DNA of 53,865 nucleotides, taken from contig QQVP01000069.1 of NCBI GenBank assembly GCA_003389215.1, positions 1 through 53,865 on the forward strand. Direction: 5' to 3'. This document shows, one piece after another, positions 26,695-35,185 of the stretch (position 1 is the stretch's first letter; the number at the start of each line of letters is the position of its first letter). Made by a program: the position numbers and the translations under genes. This DNA comes from Planctomycetota bacterium (GTDB taxonomy: Bacteria; Planctomycetota; Planctomycetia; Pirellulales; UBA7805). The notes under the pieces are model-generated. The model worked only from the letters and a program-made list of their open reading frames with translations. It made no database searches and was not told the DNA's origin.

Positions 26695-28791
26695 CTAGGC
26701 GTCTTCCTCTTCCTTCAGCTGGGCCTTGGAGATGATCTCCTGCTGCACGTTCCCCGGCACCACGTCGTAGTGCGAGAACTCCATCGTGTAGCTCCCCTGC
26801 CCTCCCGTCATGCTGGAGAGATTGCGGGCATAGGTCGTGACCTCGGCCAGTGGGACCTCGGCCGTGACGGTCTGCAGGTCGCCGCCCGCCGACTCCATGC
26901 CGAGTACTCGTCCGCGTCGACCCGACATGTCGCTATTGATGTCGCCGAGCTTTTCGCCCGGCACGGTCACGTGGATCTTCACGATCGGTTCCAGCAGCGC
27001 CGGTTTGGCCTCCTGAAACACGTTGCGGAAGGCCATCGAGCCGGCCGTCTTGAAAGCGGTCTCGTTGCTGTCGACGGGGTGGTGCTTGCCATAGTGGACC
27101 TCGACACAGACGTTCTGCACCTGGTAGCCGGCCACCACGCCGCGCCGAATTCGCTCCAGAAAACCCTTCTCCACCGCTGGCAGAAAATTGCCCGGGATGG
27201 TGCCGCCCACGATCGAGTCGACCCACAGAAAGTTGCTCTTCTCGTGGTAATGGGTCTCTTTCAGTTGCGGGAAGCGATCCTTCGTGGCGAATTCCTCCAC
27301 GTTGGTACCCTCGGGCAGCGGGTACATGCGGATGTGCACTTCGCCAAACTGCCCGCTGCCGCCCGACTGCTTCTTATGCCGGTAGCTTCCCTCGGCATTG
27401 ATCTGAATCGTCTCGCGATAGGGGATCTTGGGTTCCTTGGTGTTCACCTCGACCTTGTCGCGACGTTTCAGGCGTTCCTGAATCAAGGTGAGGTGCAATT
27501 CGCTCATGCCGTTGAGCACCAGTTCCTTGGTCTCGGGATCGTGATCGAGATGGACGGTCGGATCTTCTTCCACGATCTTGTGCAGCGCGCCGGAAAGCTT
27601 CGTTTCGTCGCCGCGGCTTTTCGGCGTCACGGCCAGGCCGACCATCGGCGTGGGGAAGTCGATCTTCGGCAACTCCACGTCGCCGATCGACACGCCGGTG
27701 TGCAACTCTTCGCACTTGGCCACCGCCACGATATCCCCGGGGCCCGCCTCGTCGACCGGGTGGGTTTCGCCTGCTTGGACCTCCAAGAGCTGGGCGATCT
27801 TGATGCCCTTGCGGGCGGCTGCCGACGGCACGGTGGAATCCTTCTTGAGTGTGCCGCTATAGACGCGAATGAAGCTGAGCTTCTGCACGAACGGATCGAT
27901 TCGCGTGCGGAACACCTGGGCGGCCAGCGGAGCGGCCGGGTCGGGCTTCAGCGTCACGTCGTCGCCGTCCTTGGTGGCGGTCCGCGTGACCGCGGCCGGT
28001 GGCAAGGCACAGGCGGCCAACACGTCGAGCAACTCGGTCACCCCGCCGCCGGTCTTGGCCGAGACGCAGACGATCGGAATCAGGCTCCCTTCGGCGATGG
28101 CCTGGACCGCCAGCTTGCGCAGCTCGGCCTCGGAGGGAACTTCCCCTTCGAAGTACTTCTCGGTCACTTCTTCGTCGACCTCGATGATCGATTCGATCAA
28201 CGAGTCGCTGATGACCGCAGGGTCGATCAGGGCCCCGCTCGTATCGTCGGGCACGTTCAGCGTGCTGGCGACGCCTTTGAAGTCGCCGCCGCTGCCCAGC
28301 GGTACGTTCATCGGCACGCACTGGTTGCCGAACAACTCTTTGATGCTGGCCACCAGGGCGGGAAAGTCGATGTTCTCGCCGTCCATTTTGGTAACGACGA
28401 TGATCTTCCCCAGGCCCGCCTTGGTCGCTTCGGTGAAAACGCGGCGGGTGTTGACCTTGATGCCAGCATGGGCATCGATGCAGATGGCCGCCGTCTCGAC
28501 CGCCCGCAAAGCCCCAATCGCCTGACCGATCAGTTCGGGATAGCCTGGCGTGTCGATGACGTTGAATCGTTTTCCCGCATGGTTGAAATGGGTGACGCTG
28601 GCCTCGATCGAGTACTTGTGATGCTTCTCTTCTTCGTCGAAGTCGCAAATGCTGGTGCCGTCGTCGACGCTGGGATGCGCGGACGACTCGCCACAGGTCG
28701 TCAAAAACGTATCGGCCAGCGTCGTCTTGCCGGCCGAGCCGTGACCAAGTAGGGCAATGTTGCGAATGTCCTCAACTTTGTGCTTCGCCAT
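26695..28791 (-). CDS. EF-G-like translational GTPase (paralogue type)
   Basis: ATG 28791 (MAKHKVEDIRN) with AAGGA just upstream gives 698 residues; an upstream in-frame start at 28812 overlaps the leader hairpin. The five EF-G domains are present. The G motifs differ from canonical EF-G: G1 is GHGSAGKTT, G3 is DTPGYPELIG rather than DTPGHVDF, G4 is TKMD rather than NKMD, G5 is SAKTG. The domain IV/V part has KKQSGGSGQFG and MESAGGDLQTV. This matches the EF-G-like paralogue group found beside normal FusA, with no str-operon neighbours here. Role may be ribosome recycling, a specialised translocation step, or regulation. Confidence 0.88.
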   Translation of the reverse strand: MAKHKVEDIRNIALLGHGSAGKTTLADTFLTTCGESSAHPSVDDGTSICDFDEEEKHHKYSIEASVTHFNHAGKRFNVIDTPGYPELIGQAIGALRAVETAAICIDAHAGIKVNTRRVFTEATKAGLGKIIVVTKMDGENIDFPALVASIKELFGNQCVPMNVPLGSGGDFKGVASTLNVPDDTSGALIDPAVISDSLIESIIEVDEEVTEKYFEGEVPSEAELRKLAVQAIAEGSLIPIVCVSAKTGGGVTELLDVLAACALPPAAVTRTATKDGDDVTLKPDPAAPLAAQVFRTRIDPFVQKLSFIRVYSGTLKKDSTVPSAAARKGIKIAQLLEVQAGETHPVDEAGPGDIVAVAKCEELHTGVSIGDVELPKIDFPTPMVGLAVTPKSRGDETKLSGALHKIVEEDPTVHLDHDPETKELVLNGMSELHLTLIQERLKRRDKVEVNTKEPKIPYRETIQINAEGSYRHKKQSGGSGQFGEVHIRMYPLPEGTNVEEFATKDRFPQLKETHYHEKSNFLWVDSIVGGTIPGNFLPAVEKGFLERIRRGVVAGYQVQNVCVEVHYGKHHPVDSNETAFKTAGSMAFRNVFQEAKPALLEPIVKIHVTVPGEKLGDINSDMSGRRGRVLGMESAGGDLQTVTAEVPLAEVTTYARNLSSMTGGQGSYTMEFSHYDVVPGNVQQEIISKAQLKEEEDA

Positions 28792-28806
28792 GCGAGAATT
28801 CCTTCG

Positions 28807-28849
28807 AAACAAAACGGACGGAGTAAAGTCGTTTCACTCCCCGGTCCGT
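28807..28849 (-). terminator. Intrinsic terminator-like hairpin immediately before the EF-G-like start
   Basis: On the minus strand ACGGAC+GGAGT pairs with ACTCC+GTCCGT (11 bp with a 3-base bulge), followed by TTTTGTTT. The T-run ends 16 bases before the EF-G-like ATG, with the ribosome site in between. It lies 120 bases after the hisA stop. It can end hisA transcripts, but its position also makes it a candidate attenuator. Confidence 0.7.
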
Positions 28850-28969
28850 GCGCTTGCCTGTCTTCCGCCTCGTGCGGACGATCGAATTGTTCGCCTCGTC
28901 GCTTGCTCCTCCGATTCCTAACGTCCGACTTCTTCGCCACGCTTCTGCTCGTCATGTCCCACCCGCGTG

Positions 28970-29725
28970 TCACGATATTTCCAGCGATGGGTCGCCGGCC
29001 GCCGCCAGGGCCGCGGCCAGCGTCACTCGTTGCTCGTAAAGGGCCTTGCCCACGATACAACCTGCGATCGACAGACCCTCGCTCGCCAGGGCCGCGACCG
29101 CGGCAATGTCCTCGGCCGCGCGGACGCCGCCGGAGGCAATCACCGGGACCTCGACCGCCGCGGCCATCTCTCGGAGGGCGGCCAGGTTCGGTCCGGCCAG
29201 CGTGCCGTCGCGGGCAATGTCCGTATAGACGATCGCCGCTAGCGGCAAGTTGTTCACACGCTTGGCCAGCTCGACCGCCATCGTTTCACTGGTCGACTGC
29301 CAGCCGTCGGTGGCCACGCGACCGTCGAGGGCGTCGATGCCCAGGCAGAGCTTGCCCGGGAAGCGTCCGCACATTTCGGCGAACCACTCCGGCTCGCGAA
29401 CACCGCGCGTGCCGATGACGAGACGAGCCAGGCCCAGCTCGAGCAACTCCTCGATAACTTCTTCGCTGCGAACGCCGCCGCCAAACTGACACGGCACGTC
29501 GACCGCTTCGACGATCGCCCTCACGCTCGACCGATTGGTCGCGTGACCGTCGCGGGCCGCGTCGAGATCGACCAGATGCAGACGCTCGGCGCCCTGCTCG
29601 ACCCAATGCCGTGCCATGCCGGCAGGATCATCGCCGTAGACCGTCTCGCGGGCAAAGTCGCCTTGCGAGAGGCGGACGCAATGCCCGTCGCGTAGGTCGA
29701 TGGCAGGCCACAACTCGAACGCCAC
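28970..29725 (-). CDS. hisA: Phosphoribosyl-formimino-AICAR ribotide isomerase
   Basis: 251 residues with TIM-barrel hallmarks: the catalytic Asp in WPAIDLRDGHCVRL (Asp10), FGGGVRSEEV, and the second catalytic Asp in YTDIARDGTL. The phosphate-binding ASGGVRAAEDI and GCIVGKALYE are also present. HisA carries out the fourth step of histidine synthesis. hisH lies upstream on the same strand with a 114-base spacer, so the two are probably co-transcribed. hisF is not in the window. Confidence 0.96.
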   Translation of the reverse strand: MAFELWPAIDLRDGHCVRLSQGDFARETVYGDDPAGMARHWVEQGAERLHLVDLDAARDGHATNRSSVRAIVEAVDVPCQFGGGVRSEEVIEELLELGLARLVIGTRGVREPEWFAEMCGRFPGKLCLGIDALDGRVATDGWQSTSETMAVELAKRVNNLPLAAIVYTDIARDGTLAGPNLAALREMAAAVEVPVIASGGVRAAEDIAAVAALASEGLSIAGCIVGKALYEQRVTLAAALAAAGDPSLEIS

Positions 29726-29839
29726 GGAGGCAACTCCCCGAGAAAGCGCGGGTTACAGGACTTGGACGATACCCATTGAGGTGAATTTATGAATATCGCA
29801 CAGACGCCGACGATCTTCAAGCCGCGCGGCCGCGGGCCG

Positions 29840-30457
29840 TTACGCCGCGCCACACCGCTCGACGAAGTTGCGGAGGATGAGCTGGCCGTGATGCTGGCTC
29901 TTCTCGGGATGGAACTGGGTGGCGAACAGGTTGTCGCGCGCCACGACCGAGCAGAAAGCGCCTCCGTAGTCGGTCGTCGCGGCGATGTCCGTGACCTCGC
30001 TCGGCGCGACGTAATAACTATGCACGAAGTAGAAGTGACTGCCGGCGGGAATCTCGTCGAGCAGCGGCGTCGTGCCGGCGGGGTCGACCTGATTCCAGCC
30101 CATGTGCGGGACCTTAAACTGTCTCGGCAGCTCGAATCGCACGACTTCGCCTTGGAACAGGCCGAGACCCTCGTGTTCGCCGTCTTCGTAACTCCGTTCG
30201 AAGAGGAGCTGCATCCCCAGGCAAATCCCCAGCAGTGGTCGACCGGCAGCGGCCGCGTCGCGAATCGGCTCGACCAGATCGCGCTCGCCGAGCGCCTGCA
30301 TGGCATCTTCGAAGGCCCCCACGCCCGGCAGGATGATCCGCTCGGCCGTGGCGACCTGCTCGGCTCGGTCGGTCACCAGTGCCGCGTGCCCCAGCCGCTC
30401 GAGCGCCTTTTGCACGCTGCGGAGGTTGCCCATCTGGTAGTCGACAATGACGATCAT
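29840..30457 (-). CDS. hisH: Imidazole glycerol phosphate synthase glutaminase subunit
   Basis: 205 residues, ATG at 30457. The glutamine amidotransferase triad is Cys79 in GICLGMQLL, His183 and Glu185 in FHPEKS; the N-terminus MIVIVDYQMGNLRSV is typical. It hydrolyses glutamine and passes ammonia to HisF. It is placed between the MscS channel gene (167 bases upstream) and hisA. Confidence 0.96.
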   Translation of the reverse strand: MIVIVDYQMGNLRSVQKALERLGHAALVTDRAEQVATAERIILPGVGAFEDAMQALGERDLVEPIRDAAAAGRPLLGICLGMQLLFERSYEDGEHEGLGLFQGEVVRFELPRQFKVPHMGWNQVDPAGTTPLLDEIPAGSHFYFVHSYYVAPSEVTDIAATTDYGGAFCSVVARDNLFATQFHPEKSQHHGQLILRNFVERCGAA

Positions 30458-30624
30458 CGCGAGGATCTCGGGGCGGTGGCTGCGGCGGGCGAGGTGAAGC
30501 TACGTGCTTCTCGGCGCCACGGCGGCGCGGGAGAAGTCGCATTGTAGCCGTCTGACGTCACCGGCGGCAGGCGTTGCCGGGCAGCGACATTCGCGCGACC
30601 CTTGAACCGCGAGGGAACCGCCAA

Positions 30625-31593
30625 TCAGGCCGCGCTCGACGGGGCGGGTGGCTCGCCGTCGGGCAAGAGCGACGCCCTTGCGCCCCGCTTTCCTTCGCTG
30701 GCGTTGTTATAGAAGCGCTGCGTGGGATAGGCGAAGTCGATGTCGTCGCACTCGCCAAAGGTCCGCAGAACGTCCTCCCACATCTTTTCCGCCACTCCAC
30801 GGCGTTCCCGCGGTCGCGTCATGAACCGCAGCGTCAGCATGACGCCCGAGTCTTCCACGCTGGTATAGACGATCGGCGTGAACTTCGAGAAGAAGATCAT
30901 GTACTGGGCCGCGGCCGAGCGGACCTGGCGTTCCGCCTCGGCGGTGAAGTGCAGAGACTGCCGCTCGACAATCTCGACGAGCAACTGCTTCGCCTTTTCC
31001 CAGTTGCTTTCGAAGGTGACCAGCACCGGCAACTCGTCCCACACGTAGTCGAACCCCAGCGTGTAGCTGGCCAGCGGTTCGGTGAACACCATGCCGTTGG
31101 GAATATTCACGATGCGTCCGGTCGATTGATCGGCGGCGACCCAGTTGCCGACCTCGAGCACCGAGAACTGAAACAGCCGCGTGTCGATCACGTCGCCTCG
31201 ATACGCGCCGATCTCGATGCGGTCGCCGGTGCTAAAGGGGCGTCGCCAGATGATGAACAGCCAGCCCGCCAGGTTCGTGAGCAGGTCTTTCAGGGCGATC
31301 GCCACGCCGGCCGACAACAGGCCGAGAAAGGTCGTCAGCGAGCTGAAACCGCTGATCCAGATCCGCCCCACCACGAGGATCGCCAGAAAGTAGGCGAAGT
31401 AGCCGATCGCCTTCCGCCAGCGATAGCGGACACGAAGATTGTGGACGTTGCGATTGACGATCCGCAGAGCCAACAGACGCACCAGTGTCGCCAACAGCAC
31501 GACCGCGATGCTCAGCTCGATCTTGTGCTGCGTCTCGGGCGAGAAGCCGATCGTCTCGGCGATCCACGCTTCGATGGTTGCGATCCATTCCAT
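30625..31593 (-). CDS. MscS-family mechanosensitive ion channel
   Basis: 322 residues, ATG at 31593. The TM1-TM3 region is near residues 25-120, and the pore helix has AGVAIALKDLLTNLAGWLF, matching the Ala/Gly-rich TM3 of MscS. The beta-domain follows with STGDRIEIGAYRGDVI and GRIVNIPNGMVF, then a cytoplasmic alpha/beta domain. The C-terminal tail is Pro/Ala-rich. Such channels release osmolytes on hypo-osmotic shock. It starts 40 bases after the OmpA-like gene ends. Confidence 0.92.
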   Translation of the reverse strand: MEWIATIEAWIAETIGFSPETQHKIELSIAVVLLATLVRLLALRIVNRNVHNLRVRYRWRKAIGYFAYFLAILVVGRIWISGFSSLTTFLGLLSAGVAIALKDLLTNLAGWLFIIWRRPFSTGDRIEIGAYRGDVIDTRLFQFSVLEVGNWVAADQSTGRIVNIPNGMVFTEPLASYTLGFDYVWDELPVLVTFESNWEKAKQLLVEIVERQSLHFTAEAERQVRSAAAQYMIFFSKFTPIVYTSVEDSGVMLTLRFMTRPRERRGVAEKMWEDVLRTFGECDDIDFAYPTQRFYNNASEGKRGARASLLPDGEPPAPSSAA

Positions 31594-31633
31594 GACGCGG
31601 TCGCCGGTGCGGCGGCTTCAACCCCCGGTCGAC

Positions 31634-32512
31634 CTAACGGCCGCTCGCGCGTTCCGGATAGACGACCACCTCGATGCGGCGATTCGCAGCGCGGGCTTCG
31701 GCCGAGGTGTTCGAGTAGAGCGGATGATTGGCGCCGTGGCCGGCCACGTGCAATTGTCCGGAACGCAGCAGGCCGGCGCCGATCAAGTGGTTGTAGACGG
31801 CCATCGCCTGGGCGGTCGAGAGATGATGATTGCTCACCCACGGTCCGCCCGGCTGCTGCTGCGAATTGTCGGTGTGCCCTTCGATGCCGATGATCTGATC
31901 GGGATAGGTCCGCGCCAGTTCGCTGGCGATGCGATCGAGCGTCGAGGTGGCACCGCCGGCGAGCGTCGCCGAATTTGCGCCAAACAAGGAACTGGACGCG
32001 ATCCGCACCCGCACCACGTCGGCATCACGGGCGACCGTTACCCCAGGCAGATTCCACTGAGGCAGTTGCTGGTTCAGGCTGTTGTTCGCCGTAATCACGG
32101 CCCCGCCTCGCGAGCGCGTCGCGGCGATCGCTTGCTGAGCCCGCTGTTCGGCGGCGGTGGCCTGATCGCGGGCCTGCACCAGCTGGGCCGTGGTCGTCTT
32201 GAGTCGGTCGCGAAGCTTGTCGAGTTCCGCCTGACGGCTGGCCAGCTGATTCTCCAGCAACAGGCGCTGCTGCCGCGAGTCGGCCAGTTGCCGTTCCGTT
32301 TCTTCGTTAATGCGATCGAGCGACGAGATCCGCGACTGCAATTGTTGCTGTGGCATCGCGCCGAGTTGCGGCTGCGTGACCACCGGTGCCTGGCCGGTGA
32401 CGACCGGTTGGCCTTGATAGACCGGCGGCGGCACGAGACCACCCTGTTGGCAGCCCGAGGTCACCGCGACGAGGACCAACGCGATCGACAGCACACGCGA
32501 GACGGCTCGCAT
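31634..32512 (-). CDS. OmpA/MotB-domain lipoprotein with coiled coil
   Basis: Start at ATG 32512 (MRAVSRVLSIALVL) gives 292 residues with a lipoprotein signal whose lipobox is VTSGC, so it should be anchored in a membrane. A long Gln/Leu-rich coiled coil (about residues 60-140) connects to a C-terminal OmpA domain with IGIEGHTDNS, LSTAQAMAVYNHL and AEARAANRRIEVV, the peptidoglycan-binding signature. It presumably tethers envelope to cell wall. The spacer upstream to the conserved unknown gene is 171 bases. Confidence 0.9.
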   Translation of the reverse strand: MRAVSRVLSIALVLVAVTSGCQQGGLVPPPVYQGQPVVTGQAPVVTQPQLGAMPQQQLQSRISSLDRINEETERQLADSRQQRLLLENQLASRQAELDKLRDRLKTTTAQLVQARDQATAAEQRAQQAIAATRSRGGAVITANNSLNQQLPQWNLPGVTVARDADVVRVRIASSSLFGANSATLAGGATSTLDRIASELARTYPDQIIGIEGHTDNSQQQPGGPWVSNHHLSTAQAMAVYNHLIGAGLLRSGQLHVAGHGANHPLYSNTSAEARAANRRIEVVVYPERASGR

Positions 32513-32683
32513 GGCGAGAGACTCCTCAGTAAAGAGTAGGAACACAACACGTCGACCGTCGTCGGCAAGGGGTGCGAAGCGAGGTCGCCTGGGCAGGCGC
32601 GGTCGACAATTGCCGCGGACGGTATCAATGCCCGGAGAGGCTCACAAGGGCAGTTTCCGTCGAGTACCCTGCGGCTAGCGACG

Positions 32684-33169
32684 CTAGCGGGCCAAGTCCG
32701 CGGTGGGATAGACGCCGTAGAAACGCTTGATGAAGTTGCGGTGCCAGAGGGCTGGGGCATGCGGCTCCCATCCCCAGCGGACCAGCAATCGCTCCGAGAT
32801 TCGCGAGTTCGCCACATCGCACAAGAGGGCGTCGCTGCACTTCAATTCCGCGATCTCGTCGACCAGCGTGGCGGCGCGGCGAAAGGTGCGCAGGGTGCAA
32901 TCGGCCCCCGAGACCACGTAAATCACGGCCAGAAAATTCGCAAACCGCCGCGGCTGGTTGTAGTAAAGATGACACCAGTCGCCGGGGCGCGTGCGGTGGG
33001 TCCAGCGACCGAACAGCCGCGGGCCCAAGGCGGTGACCAGTTTGGGATAGGGTCGCAGGCGAACCTGCACCAGCTGACCCTCGCGGACTTCGATGACGCC
33101 GTAACGCCGCCGGCGGAGCACGTCGGCACCTTCGGCCAAGTCGGTCACGCTTTCGAAGAGTCGGGTCAT
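32684..33169 (-). CDS. Conserved-looking protein with GNAT-like C-terminus
   Basis: Start at ATG 33169 (MTRLFESVTDLAEG) gives 161 residues. A much longer frame (to 34672) is open only because the antiparallel/out-of-frame peptidase region lacks stops; it is not used. The C-terminal part (NSRISERLLVRWGWEPH and HRNFIKRFYGVYP) resembles the end of acetyltransferase-like proteins, but no acetyl-CoA motif is convincing. Aromatic- and Arg-rich. Flanked by the prepilin peptidase (upstream, 116 bases) and the OmpA-like gene. Confidence 0.7.
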   Translation of the reverse strand: MTRLFESVTDLAEGADVLRRRRYGVIEVREGQLVQVRLRPYPKLVTALGPRLFGRWTHRTRPGDWCHLYYNQPRRFANFLAVIYVVSGADCTLRTFRRAATLVDEIAELKCSDALLCDVANSRISERLLVRWGWEPHAPALWHRNFIKRFYGVYPTADLAR

Positions 33170-33285
33170 CGTCGCTATTCCGTTACTCGGCTCGGCTCCG
33201 CTCCACGCTGGCAAAGTGTAGCTTGCCGCTACGGCCCGCGCCGCCGCAAAAGGCTCCGTCGAAGCCCGCCCCTTTGTCGCCGTCG

Positions 33286-34572
33286 CTAGCGCCGGTCGAA
33301 GATCGCCTTCACGAGTTGCAGGGCCTGCAGCAGTACGATCATCGCCAACAGACAGACACCCAACACCGCGGGAATCCACAGGCCCATCGAAAAGTAGCGG
33401 GAAGCTTCCTGCCAGATGGGTGACCAATAGACCAGAATCGTCAGCGCCGCCCCGCAGAGGAACGGACCGTAGGGGATTTCGGATTCGCTCTTGATCAGCA
33501 AGTTGACGACGCCAAACACGAGTCCGACCATGGGCGCCAGGAAGAAGACCAAGATCGCCGGTTGCCAGCCCAGGAACGTCCCGATCATGGCCATCAAGGT
33601 GACGTCGCCGAAGCCCATCGCCTCGCGGCGCAAGACCCACTGCCCGATCAGTCGCACTGTCCAGACGATGCCGCCCGCCACGACGAGTCCGACCAAACTG
33701 GTCATCAGTCCCGCCCACCGCGCGTCGCCCGCGAATCGTGCCGCCACAATTGCGGCCGAGCCGATCAACCACATGCCCAGCACGATCCGCGTGCCCAAGT
33801 TGCGGACGATCGTCGCCAAAAAGTAACGTGTGGCTCGGGCGAAGCCATATCGCCCGTACCAGACGCGGGGCAACAGCCAGAAGCACCACAGCGCGTAGCA
33901 CCCCAGGGCAATGGCCAGCGAAGGGCCGCTGCCGGCGGCGAGCCAGTCGAGCGGCCAGGCGTTTGGCGTGGCGACGTGCAGCGGTTCCAGAACCCTGCCC
34001 TTGCTCGCGACGTCGACCGTTCCGCCGGGCAGCAGCGACCACGGCCAGACCGTGGCCAAGGCCAGGCCGATCAGCGTGCCGGGCACGGTGATTCCGTCGG
34101 GGATGGTCTTCTCGTCGAAGTCGATCAACGTGGCGACCAACATCAACGCCAGCAACAACGCGTGACTGATGAAGCCGGCCGTCAGCACTTCCCAGGTGAC
34201 CGCTACGGGGAACGTGAGCGACGCAAGGAGGGGCGATCCCGCCGGCGGTAGCAGCGCCGCCTGATCGACTTCCCACCAGTAGAGCGCGGCCAGACCAATG
34301 CCCGCGGCGAGTTCCACGAGGAGCGGACGAATCCAAAAGCCAGGTCCGTGAATCGCCGCCTCGCGACGCAGCGGCAACCAGCCGAAGATCGGCACGCAGT
34401 CGAGCCAAGTGCGCGGCGCGGCGCCGGGGGGCGCCTTGGACCAGGGGCTGATCGAGCGTTGGTGCCAGGCCAGGCGATAGGTCGCCAGGTTCAGAAAGCT
34501 GGCGGTCACCGCGCCGATGACAAACAGCAGCGCCAGACGAAACTCGAACGACAGGGCCGCCAACATGCTCAC
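33286..34572 (-). CDS. A24-type prepilin peptidase lacking the cysteine motif
   Basis: 428 residues from GTG 34572, five bases after the aroK stop; ATG 34566 is an alternative. Multiple membrane helices surround the two aspartyl-protease signatures, DFDEKTIPDGITVPG and GFGDVTLMAMIG. The N-terminal region keeps CVPIFGWLPLRRE but lacks the paired CxxC motifs of bifunctional PilD enzymes, so the methylation step may be altered. The insert between the two aspartates is longer than usual. It cleaves leader peptides of type IV pilin-like proteins; none is encoded in the window. Confidence 0.88.
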   Translation of the reverse strand: MSMLAALSFEFRLALLFVIGAVTASFLNLATYRLAWHQRSISPWSKAPPGAAPRTWLDCVPIFGWLPLRREAAIHGPGFWIRPLLVELAAGIGLAALYWWEVDQAALLPPAGSPLLASLTFPVAVTWEVLTAGFISHALLLALMLVATLIDFDEKTIPDGITVPGTLIGLALATVWPWSLLPGGTVDVASKGRVLEPLHVATPNAWPLDWLAAGSGPSLAIALGCYALWCFWLLPRVWYGRYGFARATRYFLATIVRNLGTRIVLGMWLIGSAAIVAARFAGDARWAGLMTSLVGLVVAGGIVWTVRLIGQWVLRREAMGFGDVTLMAMIGTFLGWQPAILVFFLAPMVGLVFGVVNLLIKSESEIPYGPFLCGAALTILVYWSPIWQEASRYFSMGLWIPAVLGVCLLAMIVLLQALQLVKAIFDRR

Positions 34573-34577
34573 GTCGA

Positions 34578-35147
34578 TTACCCGCTTTGTGCTTCGAGGC
34601 CCAGCCGCTCGATAATTTCGTGGACCACGCGGGCCACGTCCTTACCCTCGGTATCGACCTCGAGATCGGCACACTCGCGGTAAATCGGTTCGCGCTCGGC
34701 CAGGACCTGCCGGATTTCCTGCAAACCCCCGTCCGCCGTTAAATTCGGACGTTGCTCGGCGGTGGCCGGGTCGGCCGAGAGGCGAGTCAAGATTGTCTCA
34801 GCCGCCGCGGTCAGCCACACCACGCGGGTCGTGGCAGCGGCCAAGGCCCGGCGATTCTCCTCACGAAGCACCGCCCCGCCCCCTAAGGAAACGACGCGAC
34901 CCGGTTCCGCCAGCGCCGCCATGACCGCGGCCGTCTCGCGATCGCGAAACGACTTCTCGCCGTCGGCGGCAAAGATCTCGGCGATGGAGCGCCCCGCGCT
35001 GGCCACGATGTCGATGTCGGTGTCGCAGGTGGGCCAGCCGAGTCGCTCGGCCAGGATCTGCGCGACCGTCGTCTTGCCGGTGCCCCGATAGCCGATCAGA
35101 CAGATTGAACTGCCGCGCTCCGCATGAGGGTGATCTGTGCTTGCCAT
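34578..35147 (-). CDS. aroK: Shikimate kinase
   Basis: Start at ATG 35147 (MASTDHPHAERGSS) gives 189 residues; the frame is open to 35516 but only because of the overlapping AroDE region. The P-loop is GYRGTGKTT (19-27), followed by CDTDIDIVASAGRSIAEIF and SLGGGAVL. It phosphorylates shikimate, the step right after the AroDE product, and lies 38 bases downstream of the AroDE fusion gene, consistent with one operon. Confidence 0.95.
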   Translation of the reverse strand: MASTDHPHAERGSSICLIGYRGTGKTTVAQILAERLGWPTCDTDIDIVASAGRSIAEIFAADGEKSFRDRETAAVMAALAEPGRVVSLGGGAVLREENRRALAAATTRVVWLTAAAETILTRLSADPATAEQRPNLTADGGLQEIRQVLAEREPIYRECADLEVDTEGKDVARVVHEIIERLGLEAQSG

Positions 35148-35185
35148 CGTGGGGCCGACCTTTCGCTCGCGAACTGCCGGATCAC

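Noticed and set aside
26362..28752. Plus-strand open frame of 796 codons
   Set aside because: Antisense to the EF-G-like gene and overlapping the end of the peptidase gene. No recognisable domain.
33170..34672. Upstream extension of the minus-strand 161-residue protein to 662 codons
   Set aside because: The extension overlaps the prepilin peptidase gene in another frame and reads as low-complexity Arg/Gly/Ala sequence. Only the part from ATG 33169 looks like protein.
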